From CABZJG01 sp965659715 (GTDB taxonomy: Bacteria > Pseudomonadota > Alphaproteobacteria > Rhodobacterales > Rhodobacteraceae): DNA of 12,487 nt. Below are positions 1-6,351 of the stretch, piece by piece (positions within the stretch are counted from its first letter, which is position 1; every line of letters begins with the position of its first letter). The notes under the pieces are model-generated. The model was not told the origin of the DNA. It saw nothing but the letters and a program-made list of their open reading frames with translations, and ran no database searches. The stretch covers positions 1-12,487 of the forward strand of contig CBFHXE010000073.1 of the NCBI GenBank assembly GCA_965659715.1, read 5' to 3'. Both the position numbers and the translations under genes were made by a program.

Positions 1-800
1 CATTCCTTGTTGCCGTGTTGTTGGTAAAGATCGTTCTGACCACGGCATGTCTGAGTTTAGGTCTGTTTGGCGGTATCTTTTCTCCATCACTGGTTATCGG
101 CGCCAGCGCGGGTGCGATTGCCCTTGGTTTATGTAATATGGTCGGGGTAGATCCGGTTGGCTCGATTGGTATCGTTATATGTGGAATGGCGGCCGTATCC
201 TCGGCGGTTATCGGAGCCCCAATTGCCGGTGTGATGGTGGTGTTAGAGCTAACGGGCTCATATGAGTATGCGCTTCTTGCAATGGTTAGCATTGTCACAG
301 CTGTTTTGACATCACATCACCTTTATGGCCATTCATTCTTTGATCGCCAATTGTCTGATCGTGGAATTGATATTGCAAGCGGTCGTACTGGTCTTGAAAT
401 GATGGATCGCAGTATAGTGGGTATTGTCCACGATGATTACGCTCGGCTGTCATCTGCAGACAGTGCCGAGAGCGGGATAAATGTAATGCTTAGCGCCGGG
501 ATGAGCGAAGCCTACATTCTAGAGGAAAACAATAATTTCGTCGGTAAGGTAACTTTACAAAAACTGCTTATGGCTGAGCGGAAATCAACAATCACAAGTC
601 TACTTCAACAGGATCCAATTTCAATAAAAGCAGATGCATCTTTGCAGCAAGCCATGGAAATTGCGGTTGAATTTGTGGGTGAAAGTATTCCTATTATTGA
701 TCGCGACACGAATAAGATGCTTGGAATTGTCACCGAGGGTGATTTGTTCAAAGATTACTTGCAACTGCAAAACAAGATTGTTGATCTTGAAAGGCGGTAG
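1..800 (+). CDS. ClC-type chloride channel/transporter with C-terminal CBS domains (3' part)
   Basis: This is the C-terminal part of a ClC-family anion channel or H+/Cl- antiporter of the inner membrane; its start lies before the window and the first complete codon is at base 3. The motif GIFSP at bases 72-86 is the conserved GxFxP stretch of the ClC anion pathway. It is followed by hydrophobic helices rich in Gly, Ala and Ser up to about base 330, including a GAPIAGVMVVLELTGS stretch typical of the family. From about base 390 to 790 the protein is soluble and fits a pair of CBS domains; the second is clearer, with IPIIDRDTNKMLGIVTEGDL near its end. CBS pairs usually bind adenine nucleotides and gate transport, but the ligand cannot be told here. 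The gene ends in TAG and converges on the next gene with only 5 bases between the stops. The family call is firm; channel versus antiporter is undecided because the gating-glutamate region is outside the window. Confidence 0.9.
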   Translation, partial: FLVAVLLVKIVLTTACLSLGLFGGIFSPSLVIGASAGAIALGLCNMVGVDPVGSIGIVICGMAAVSSAVIGAPIAGVMVVLELTGSYEYALLAMVSIVTAVLTSHHLYGHSFFDRQLSDRGIDIASGRTGLEMMDRSIVGIVHDDYARLSSADSAESGINVMLSAGMSEAYILEENNNFVGKVTLQKLLMAERKSTITSLLQQDPISIKADASLQQAMEIAVEFVGESIPIIDRDTNKMLGIVTEGDLFKDYLQLQNKIVDLERR

Positions 801-805
801 TTGAT

Positions 806-1297
806 TTATTCTTTTATCTCATCGTCGTAAACGCCCCAAAATGCGCTTTTGGGCAACCAGCCTTTAAATCCACCGGCGCGTAGTTGGCACCACTCAATCG
901 TGCATTTTTCTAAGTTTGCAATGGCAGTTTTTTCAAACCGTGCCACAACCAAACTGTCTTTGTCCGGCTGTGAAAACAAAGGCTGCATATCTTGAAGGAC
1001 AATAGCGCTTCGAACCCCTGAGAGTAGGGAATAATGCACCCAACCTCCGGCGCCATCAATATCCCGAACACGGCGCCAGTTTCCATATTCTGCATAGATT
1101 TCCAAAGGCATATGTTTGCGTTTGAAAACCCAATCAATCCGATGGGAAAGCGACGGCCCACGGCGTGCGTTGGCTTCGGTGGCCTTGAGCGATACAAATC
1201 TTGGCATTGGAAGATTGGTAATAGGCCCTTTCTCTTGGGCGCAAAGAGAACCTGCGAAAATACTCAGCACACATAGGATAAAGCTTAACCGTTTCAT
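806..1297 (-). CDS. Secreted tandem SH3-domain protein
   Basis: A protein of 163 residues with a signal peptide (KR, then a hydrophobic run, with likely cleavage after Ala20 in SLCA-QE). It is probably periplasmic. Residues about 33-95 form a bacterial SH3-type domain, with the typical NARRGPS start, a W in YGNWRRV and a GGWVH end. Residues about 98-155 look like a second, degenerate SH3 repeat ending in KGWLPKSAFWGVY, with a Cys pair (EKCTIEWCQL) that could form a disulfide. The family is common in alphaproteobacteria and is thought to bind peptidoglycan or act in the envelope; the substrate is unknown. I chose the ATG at 1295-1297 because the signal peptide begins there. A start 21 bases upstream would add a short non-signal extension. 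The Cys near the cleavage site lacks a proper lipobox, so a lipoprotein is unlikely. Confidence 0.8.
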   Translation of the reverse strand: MKRLSFILCVLSIFAGSLCAQEKGPITNLPMPRFVSLKATEANARRGPSLSHRIDWVFKRKHMPLEIYAEYGNWRRVRDIDGAGGWVHYSLLSGVRSAIVLQDMQPLFSQPDKDSLVVARFEKTAIANLEKCTIEWCQLRAGGFKGWLPKSAFWGVYDDEIKE

Positions 1298-1403
1298 CGG
1301 GGCCTGCTCAAAAACCACACATGTTTTGTCTAGGGGTTCTTGTGCCCAGATGCAACTTGCGTCAGTTTAAACTTGGCGTAGGAACTTAACTTAGGGGGAC
1401 GAC

Positions 1404-2390
1404 ATGTCTAGCGATCAAATAAGCATAGTGGTTACCCGTCGATTGCCGGATGCAGTTGAAGCCCGGTTAAAAGAGCTTTTTGATGTTAGGCTGCGTGACA
1501 GCGACGAACCGATGACCCGGTCCGAATTGGCACAAGCCGTGAAAACTGTTGATGTTTTGGTGCCTACTGTAACTGATCGGATTGATGCGGCCTTGCTGGC
1601 GCAGGCTGGTCCTCGGCTTAAGCTACTGGCAAATTTTGGCGCTGGGATAGATCACATTGATGTTGATACTGCGCGCCAACGTGGGATTTTGGTGTCTAAT
1701 ACGCCGGGTGTGTTAACCGATGATACGGCTGATATGGTTATGGCGTTGATGTTGAGTGTCACGCGGCGCATCCCTGAAGGGCTGGCTGTGATGCAGTCAG
1801 GAGACTGGGCAGGATGGGCTCCGAATGCATTTTTGGGTGGGCGGCTTGGTGGTCGCCGCCTTGGCATTTTAGGGATGGGGCGCATTGGACAGGCCGTTGC
1901 ACGCCGCGCTGCCGTATTTGGCATGCAGATACATTATCATAATCGCAAACGCCTAAGAGCCGAGATCGAAGAAGAGCTAGGCGCGACCTATTGGGAAAGC
2001 CTTGACCAGATGGTTGCGCGTATGGATGTAATCTCGATCAATTGTCCACACACCCCGTCGACGTTCCATTTAATGAATGCGCGGCGGCTAAAGTTGATGA
2101 AATCAACGGGGGTAATTATCAATACGTCCCGAGGTGAGGTGATTGATGAAAATGCGCTGACAAGAATGCTGCGCGCTGGTGAGTTGGATGGGGCGGGTTT
2201 GGATGTTTATGAGCATGGGACAGACATTAATCCTCGTTTAAGGCAGCTGAGCAATGTTGTTCTTTTGCCTCACATGAGCTCTGCCACAATCGAGGGCCGC
2301 ATAGAAATGGGCGAAAAGGTATTGATTAACATCAAAACCTTTGCTGACGGGCATAGGCCGCCAGATCAGGTTGTGCCGGGAATGCTTTAA
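1404..2390 (+). CDS. D-2-hydroxyacid dehydrogenase (glyoxylate/hydroxypyruvate reductase or D-glycerate dehydrogenase type)
   Basis: A cytoplasmic NAD(P)H-dependent oxidoreductase of 328 residues, the usual length of the family. Likely substrates are glyoxylate, hydroxypyruvate or D-glycerate. The substrate loop LANFGAGIDHI is at residues 75-85, and the Rossmann motif GMGRIG is at 157-162. The catalytic Arg is R243 in TSRGE and the catalytic His is H290 in LLPHMSSAT. The third member of the Arg-Glu-His triad is odd: where relatives have DVFxxEP, this protein has DVYEHGT (267-273), so Gly272 sits at the usual Glu position and the only nearby acid is E270. After the TSRGEVIDENAL stretch the tail IEMGEKVLINIKTFADGHRPPD is well conserved in relatives. 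A strong ribosome site AGGGGGA lies at 1393-1399, fixing the start. The gene is divergent from the SH3 gene and I see no confident promoter in the 100-base gap. The exact substrate is uncertain. Confidence 0.88.
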   Translation: MSSDQISIVVTRRLPDAVEARLKELFDVRLRDSDEPMTRSELAQAVKTVDVLVPTVTDRIDAALLAQAGPRLKLLANFGAGIDHIDVDTARQRGILVSNTPGVLTDDTADMVMALMLSVTRRIPEGLAVMQSGDWAGWAPNAFLGGRLGGRRLGILGMGRIGQAVARRAAVFGMQIHYHNRKRLRAEIEEELGATYWESLDQMVARMDVISINCPHTPSTFHLMNARRLKLMKSTGVIINTSRGEVIDENALTRMLRAGELDGAGLDVYEHGTDINPRLRQLSNVVLLPHMSSATIEGRIEMGEKVLINIKTFADGHRPPDQVVPGML

Positions 2391-2399
2391 GTTCTGATC

Positions 2400-2432
2400 G
2401 GTATCGCCGGACCTTAAAAGTCCGACGATGCC
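2400..2432. terminator. Hairpin between convergent genes, possible bidirectional terminator
   Basis: GGTATCG (2400-2406) and CGGAC (2408-2412) pair with GTCCG (2420-2424) and CGATGCC (2426-2432). This gives 12 base pairs (one a G-U) around a single C-A mismatch and a 7-base loop. The hairpin lies between the stops of the hydroxyacid dehydrogenase and phbB, the expected place for a shared terminator. Neither side has a proper T-run directly after the stem (the nearest, CTTTT, is about 10 bases away on the plus strand), so termination is inferred from position and structure. Confidence 0.5.
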
Positions 2433-2465
2433 GCAAACTTCGTCTTTTAGAAAACTGCAAAAGGT

Positions 2466-3188
2466 TTAGACGAAATGTTGGCCGCCATTGGCTGTAATGG
2501 TGGAACCATTGATAAAGGCCGCATCATCCGAGGCTAAAAATACTACACAGCGTGCGATTTCTTCTGGTTCACCCAAACGGCCTGTCGGAATTTGTGCAAC
2601 AATACCATCGCGCACTTTTTCAGGCACAGCCATAACCATATCGGTGGCAATATAGCCCGGGCAGACCGCATTGGCTGTGATGCCGAAGCGCGCACCTTCT
2701 TGGGCAAGTGATTTGGTGATGCCAAGGTCTCCTGCCTTCGATGCCGCGTAGTTCACCTGAGCAAACTGACCTTTCTGACCATTGATCGAACTGATGGTGA
2801 TAATGCGGCCGAATTTACGTTCGCGCATGCCGGGCCAGATTGGATGGGTCATATTAAAAACGCCAGTAAGATTTGTGTCGATCACTTGTGACCATTGCTC
2901 TTTGGTCATTTTATGAAACGGGGCGTCGCGTGTGATCCCAGCGTTATTAACCAAGATATCAACTGGGCCAAGCTCTGCTTCGACTTTTGAAATGCCCGCG
3001 GCACATTCATCATAGTCTGCAACATTCCATTTGAACGTCTTAATACCTGTTTGCTCGGTAAAGGCGGCAGCCGCCGCATCGTTCCCAGCATAGGTCGCTG
3101 CAACTTGATATCCTGTGTTGCTCAGAGCAACTGAAATAGCGGCGCCAATGCCGCGTGATCCGCCGGTAACCAGCGCTGTTCTAGACAT
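2466..3188 (-). CDS. phbB: Acetoacetyl-CoA reductase (PHB synthesis)
   Basis: An SDR-family enzyme of 240 residues that reduces acetoacetyl-CoA to (R)-3-hydroxybutyryl-CoA with NADPH, the second step toward polyhydroxybutyrate. The nucleotide motif TGGSRGIG is at residues 8-15 and NNAG at 81-84. The catalytic residues are N106, S134, Y147 and K151. The stretch SSINGQKGQFAQVNYAASKAG is the hallmark that separates PhbB enzymes from FabG, and the C-terminus NGGQHFV also fits. The start is fixed by AGGAGA at 3195-3200, six bases before the ATG. It lies downstream of phbA in the same orientation, but a strong terminator sits between the two, so it probably has its own promoter, with a PhaR-like operator at 3273-3287. 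An alternative reading as 3-oxoacyl-ACP reductase is possible but much less likely. Confidence 0.95.
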   Translation of the reverse strand: MSRTALVTGGSRGIGAAISVALSNTGYQVAATYAGNDAAAAAFTEQTGIKTFKWNVADYDECAAGISKVEAELGPVDILVNNAGITRDAPFHKMTKEQWSQVIDTNLTGVFNMTHPIWPGMRERKFGRIITISSINGQKGQFAQVNYAASKAGDLGITKSLAQEGARFGITANAVCPGYIATDMVMAVPEKVRDGIVAQIPTGRLGEPEEIARCVVFLASDDAAFINGSTITANGGQHFV

Positions 3189-3272
3189 AAAGGGTCTCCT
3201 TAGAATTTAATTGCCTTGGTAATTCTATTACGTTTATTGTATTAATTTAGCAATATTATTTGGCAAAGAAAT

Positions 3273-3287
3273 TTCTGCAGTGCAGCA
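3273..3287 (-). promoter_or_regulatory. Candidate PhaR operator upstream of phbB
   Basis: The site reads TTCTGC-AGT-GCAGCA on the plus strand, an inverted repeat with the core CTGC-N3-GCAG. That core matches, from memory, the site reported for the PHB-responsive repressor PhaR in Rhodobacter and Paracoccus. On the minus strand it reads TTGCTGCACTGCAG, nearly the same as the site before phbA. It lies about 85 bases before the phbB start and downstream of the terminator that ends phbA transcription. The stretch from 3201 to 3270 is very A+T rich and probably holds the promoter, but I could not choose a -35/-10 pair with confidence. Confidence 0.6.
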
Positions 3288-3297
3288 ATTTTTGGGC

Positions 3298-3323
3298 AAA
3301 AAAAGGGGAGTACCCCTTTTTTA
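3298..3323 (-). terminator. Intrinsic terminator of phbA
   Basis: On the minus strand, a run of A and GGGG pair across the loop TACT with CCCC followed by seven T (plus-strand positions 3299-3308 with 3313-3322, T-run from 3304 down to 3298). It begins 11 bases after the phbA stop. The mirror-like A and T tracts mean it could also act on plus-strand transcripts. It stops read-through from phbA into phbB. Confidence 0.85.
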
Positions 3324-3333
3324 TTGAATTAAA

Positions 3334-4509
3334 TCAGTCTCTTTCGAGACACATCGCAACGCCCATTCCGCCACCGATACAAAGTGTCGCAAGGCCTTTT
3401 TTCGCATCTCGGCGCTTCATTTCAAACAGCAAGGTGTTCAAAATACGCGCTCCAGAGGCTCCAATCGGATGGCCAATAGCAATCGCACCGCCGTTGACAT
3501 TCACGATCTCAGGGTCCCATCCCATGTCTTTGTTCACCGCGCAGGCTTGCGCTGCAAAGGCTTCGTTGGCTTCAACCAAATCCAGATCTGACACCGACCA
3601 ACCGGCTTTTTCCAATGCCTTGCGGCTGGCATAGACCGGTCCAACACCCATAATTGCTGGGTCAAGTCCAACAGTTGCATAAGAAGCAATGCGGGCCAAA
3701 GGTTCGATACCGCGCTTTTCTGCTTGATCCGCGCTCATGAGCAGTGCACCAGCAGCGCCGTCATTGATGCCCGAGGCATTGGCCGCTGTTACACTGCCCT
3801 CTTTGACAAATGCAGGTCGCAGTTTTTGCATGTTTTCGATGGTCGCTCCGTGGCGGATGTACTCATCTTGATCCACTATGATATCGCCCTTTCGGGTTTT
3901 AACGGTGAAGGGCGTTATCTCATCGGTAAACTTACCTGCTTTTTGTGCCGCTTCGGCTTTGTTTTGCGAGCTAACGGCAAATTCATCCTGCATATCGCGG
4001 CTAATCTGCCATTTTTGAGCAACATTTTCAGCGGTTTGTCCCATGTGATACCCATTAAAGGCATCCCATAGGCCGTCCTTAATCATACAGTCTATATACT
4101 TAAGATCACCCATTTTATGACCGGCTCGAAGGTGCGCAACATGCGGTGAAAGTGACATGTTTTCCTGACCGCCCGCGGCCACAATATCCGCATCACCCAG
4201 TTGGATGTGCTGCGCGGCCAAAGCAACGGCTCGCAAACCCGATCCACAAACCTGGTTAATACCCCAAGCCGAGCTTTCAATCGGCAAACCTGCGTTCACA
4301 TGTGCTTGGCGTGCTGGGTTTTGTCCCTGACCTGCGCTCAGCACCTGGCCAAGAATGGTTTCGGATACGTCCGATTTTTCGATGCCTGCGCGATCAACCA
4401 AGGCTTCTAAAACGGTTGTGCCCAAATCATGGGCGGGCGTATTGGCAAAGGATCCGGTAAAGCTGCCAACTGGGGTGCGGGCGGCTGAGGCAATTACTAC
4501 ATTCGTCAT
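3334..4509 (-). CDS. phbA: Acetyl-CoA C-acetyltransferase (beta-ketothiolase)
   Basis: A biosynthetic thiolase of 391 residues, the normal length for PhbA/AtoB, which condenses two acetyl-CoA to acetoacetyl-CoA in the cytoplasm. The acyl-accepting cysteine is C88 in NQVCGSGLRAV, the catalytic His is H347 in GHPIGASGAR, and the second catalytic Cys is C377 in CIGGGMG. The motif NGGAIAIGHPIGASG and the preceding VEANEAFAAQ are intact. I chose the ATG at 4507-4509, where MTNVVIASAARTPVG matches the family start and GGAG lies 9 bases upstream; the open frame continues 18 codons further but those do not belong to the fold. The product feeds phbB, whose gene follows after a terminator. A PhaR-like operator overlaps a possible promoter just upstream. 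The enzyme could also serve ketone-body or fatty-acid breakdown. Confidence 0.96.
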   Translation of the reverse strand: MTNVVIASAARTPVGSFTGSFANTPAHDLGTTVLEALVDRAGIEKSDVSETILGQVLSAGQGQNPARQAHVNAGLPIESSAWGINQVCGSGLRAVALAAQHIQLGDADIVAAGGQENMSLSPHVAHLRAGHKMGDLKYIDCMIKDGLWDAFNGYHMGQTAENVAQKWQISRDMQDEFAVSSQNKAEAAQKAGKFTDEITPFTVKTRKGDIIVDQDEYIRHGATIENMQKLRPAFVKEGSVTAANASGINDGAAGALLMSADQAEKRGIEPLARIASYATVGLDPAIMGVGPVYASRKALEKAGWSVSDLDLVEANEAFAAQACAVNKDMGWDPEIVNVNGGAIAIGHPIGASGARILNTLLFEMKRRDAKKGLATLCIGGGMGVAMCLERD

Positions 4510-4535
4510 TTTTGCGATCTCCAAAAGAAAACACT

Positions 4536-4550
4536 GCAGATAAAATCTGC
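4536..4550. repeat. Perfect inverted repeat in the phbA leader
   Basis: GCAGAT and ATCTGC flank AAA as a perfect 6-3-6 palindrome, 27 bases before the phbA start and just ahead of its ribosome site. In RNA it would make a small hairpin. Its half-sites share GCAG/CTGC with the PhaR-like operators but in the opposite order, so it may be a protein site of another kind or only a small stem. Confidence 0.45.
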
Positions 4551-4562
4551 TCGTTGAGCGCA

Positions 4563-4591
4563 TTGATAACCGAAATGCTGCAATGCGGCAA
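4563..4591 (-). promoter_or_regulatory. Candidate phbA promoter with overlapping PhaR-like operator
   Basis: On the minus strand a -35-like TTGCCG (4591-4586) and a -10-like TATCAA (4568-4563) are 17 bases apart. The operator-like inverted repeat TGCTGC-AAT-GCGGCA (plus strand 4576-4590, one mismatch between arms) covers the -35 and the start of the spacer, where a repressor would block RNA polymerase. On the minus strand it reads TTGCCGCATTGCAGCA. Compared with the phbB site, the shared pattern is TTGC(T/C)GCA(C/T)TGCAG(A/C)A. The operator is better supported than the promoter hexamers. Confidence 0.5.
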
Positions 4592-4615
4592 CTACCAAGC
4601 TGTCGGATGACCTAA

Positions 4616-5443
4616 TCAGGCGAACTTTTTTGATTTCTGCGCCCAAGGCGGATGAACAGTCGGAACCCCGAAATAATATCCCTGTTGGCAATCGACCCCT
4701 GTGCTGCACAGCCATTCACTGGCTTCGATGGTCTCAACGGCTTCTGCAATGGCGAACATATCAAAATGTTCTGCAATAGAAATAAGAGCTTGCGTCAATA
4801 CCTGATTGTCTGCATTTGACTCTATATTGCGCATGAATTGACCATCAATTTTTAGTATATCAAAATGGAAATCACGCAGATATCGAAATGAAGTTGCCCC
4901 GGAACCAAAGTCATCCAATGCAAAACGAATGCCGCGCCTGTTCATATCGCGCATAAAATTCATCACCAACTCGGGCACAAGCATGGCAGAACTTTCGGTG
5001 ATTTCTAAGATAAGGCGCGCCCCGAGGGTCGAATCATATCGCGGTGCTTTTCCAAGGATTTCCAACCAGCGGCCATAGCCGATAGATCGGGCCGACATAT
5101 TAATCGACAGCTTTATCTGTGGATTAGGTGCGAGCGTGCGCAGCCCTATTTCCAGCGCCTTACAATCGATAAGCCGGCCAGTTTCAAGTTCTTCCACTTT
5201 ATGGATGAATTCGCCCGCGGGAATAATGCGCCCCGTTGGGTCGGGTATGCGGATCAAGCCTTCGTAAAAAACAATGGTATGAGGTTTTGAGCTGGTGACT
5301 ATTGGTTGAAACGCCAGCATTGCTTCATCATGCCTCAGAGCTGCATCGACCATTGAAACACTGGTTTTATCACGTTGGGCAACAGCGTGATCTAGCGGGT
5401 TTTCTTCATGTGCCAAAACATCAAGTCGGTTGCGGGTTTCCAT
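4616..5443 (-). CDS. Stand-alone EAL-domain protein, probable c-di-GMP phosphodiesterase
   Basis: A soluble protein of 275 residues made almost wholly of one EAL domain (about residues 35-265). It has no GGDEF, PAS or receiver domain and no membrane segment. EAL enzymes cut the second messenger c-di-GMP to pGpG. The signature is EGL rather than EAL (E61-G62-L63 in YEGLIR). Other metal and catalytic positions look complete: N115 in SINMS, E147 and E150 in LEITE, D177-D178 in DDFGSG, K198 in KID, E234 and E237 in AEAVET, and Q254 in QQGY. Activity is therefore likely. I chose the ATG at 5441-5443 because GGAGGGG lies just before it; the frame stays open upstream, but that stretch overlaps the divergent tag gene. 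It precedes phbA in the same direction with a 106-base gap that appears to hold a separate phbA promoter. A link to PHB control is possible but unproven. Confidence 0.88.
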   Translation of the reverse strand: METRNRLDVLAHEENPLDHAVAQRDKTSVSMVDAALRHDEAMLAFQPIVTSSKPHTIVFYEGLIRIPDPTGRIIPAGEFIHKVEELETGRLIDCKALEIGLRTLAPNPQIKLSINMSARSIGYGRWLEILGKAPRYDSTLGARLILEITESSAMLVPELVMNFMRDMNRRGIRFALDDFGSGATSFRYLRDFHFDILKIDGQFMRNIESNADNQVLTQALISIAEHFDMFAIAEAVETIEASEWLCSTGVDCQQGYYFGVPTVHPPWAQKSKKFA

Positions 5444-5521
5444 TTTCCCCTCCATCATCAACTTGGTCAGACTGCCGAAAATAAGATAACAAAGCCCTGA
5501 TGGATAGAAATTGAACGAATT

Positions 5522-6091
5522 ATGATGAACAAAGACAATCTGTGTGGCTGGGTTGGACAGGACCCGCTTTATATTGCCTATCATGATAGCGAATGGGGCA
5601 TCCCTGTATATGATAGCCGCGCGCTTTGGGAAAAATTGACCTTAGAAGGCTTTCAGGCCGGTCTAAGTTGGATTACCATATTGAAAAAGCGCGATAATTT
5701 CCGCAGAGCATTCGCTGGCTTTGATCCTAACGTGATTGCAGATTGGGGCGTAGATCAAGTTGAAACCCTGATGCAGGATAGTGGGATTATACGCCACCGT
5801 GGTAAAATTGAGGCGACGATAGGCAATGCAAAAGCATGGCAAAACATCGAAAAATCCCAAGGATTTGATACATTTCTTTGGCGTTATACAGACTATAAGC
5901 CGATCATAAACGATTGGACCACCCTGTCAGAAGTGCCGGCACAAACCCCTTTGTCACAACAGATTTCCCGTGATTTAAAAGCGGCTGGCTTTAAGTTTTG
6001 CGGCCCCACGATTGTCTACGCTTTCCTGCAGGCCTCTGGTATGGTCAACGATCATCTGGTGGGCTGTCCGGCCCGCGAATTGCGGCGCTAA
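5522..6091 (+). CDS. tag: DNA-3-methyladenine glycosylase I
   Basis: A cytoplasmic base-excision repair enzyme that removes 3-methyladenine from alkylated DNA. The 189 residues align closely with my memory of E. coli Tag along the whole length: CGWVGQDPLYIAYHDSEWG, LEGFQAGLSWITILKKR, SGIIRHRGKI and MVNDHLVGC. The structural zinc ligands are present as C8, H21, H178 and C182, and the base-pocket residues E42 and W50 are kept. Two ATG codons follow each other (5522 and 5525) with only a weak ribosome site, so the start is uncertain by one codon. The gene stands alone, divergent from the EAL gene with 78 bases between the starts. I see no Ada-type or other damage-response operator in that gap. 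Confidence 0.95.
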   Translation: MMNKDNLCGWVGQDPLYIAYHDSEWGIPVYDSRALWEKLTLEGFQAGLSWITILKKRDNFRRAFAGFDPNVIADWGVDQVETLMQDSGIIRHRGKIEATIGNAKAWQNIEKSQGFDTFLWRYTDYKPIINDWTTLSEVPAQTPLSQQISRDLKAAGFKFCGPTIVYAFLQASGMVNDHLVGCPARELRR

Positions 6092-6205
6092 AAGCGGCAA
6101 ATTGGGCTGTCTGTTTTACGTCAGTATCGCGGCAGTTTTGCACAGGTGCGCTAAACCGGCTGATAAGCCCTTCAAATCAGCACATTTGTTTGTTCCAACA
6201 GAGCA

Positions 6206-6233
6206 TTGACTCCCCCTCTCACCAGTGTATAAG
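6206..6233 (+). promoter_or_regulatory. Promoter of rpsD
   Basis: A -35 box TTGACT (6206-6211) and a -10 box TATAAG (6228-6233) are 16 bases apart, a good match to the housekeeping sigma factor. A CCCCCTCTC run follows the -35, and the -10 is followed by a GCGCGG stretch. Transcription would start near 6240 and leave a leader of about 110 bases before rpsD. The 114 bases between tag and this promoter hold no gene I can support. Confidence 0.7.
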
Positions 6234-6239
6234 CGCGGC

Positions 6240-6351
6240 TTCATTGGTGTTGGTGGCTCCCGCAAGGGATCGCCTGTCAGGAGCAATCCAGAGGACAACG
6301 CCCTTCAAAGTGGCCCCAAGGGGACATAACATATAAAGAAGGAGATCAGCC
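6240..6351 (+). promoter_or_regulatory. rpsD 5' leader, possibly structured
   Basis: This untranslated leader can form a small hairpin TCCC-GCAA-GGGA (6258-6269) with a GNRA loop, or instead GCTCC (6256-6260) with GGAGC (6280-6284). The two share bases and cannot form together. A CCC-CAAG-GGG stem (6314-6323) follows, then AAGGAG at 6339-6344, seven bases before the GTG start. S4 is an autoregulator in several bacteria, so a translational control site is plausible, but the stems are short and no known leader motif is recognised. Confidence 0.35.

Noticed and set aside
1319..1403. Divergent promoter between the SH3 and dehydrogenase genes
   Set aside because: Several TTG-starting hexamers exist but none has a good -10 at 16-18 bases.
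4510..4563. Upstream extension of phbA by 18 codons
   Set aside because: The added residues do not fit the thiolase N-terminus and the region contains the ribosome site and an inverted repeat; ATG at 4509 matches the family start.
5444..5584. Upstream extension of the EAL gene by up to 47 codons
   Set aside because: It would overlap the start of the divergent tag gene, and the internal ATG at 5441-5443 has a very strong ribosome site.
6092..6205. Possible small gene or RNA between tag and the rpsD promoter
   Set aside because: Short open frames here lack ribosome sites and family features, and no stable hairpin with a T-run is visible.
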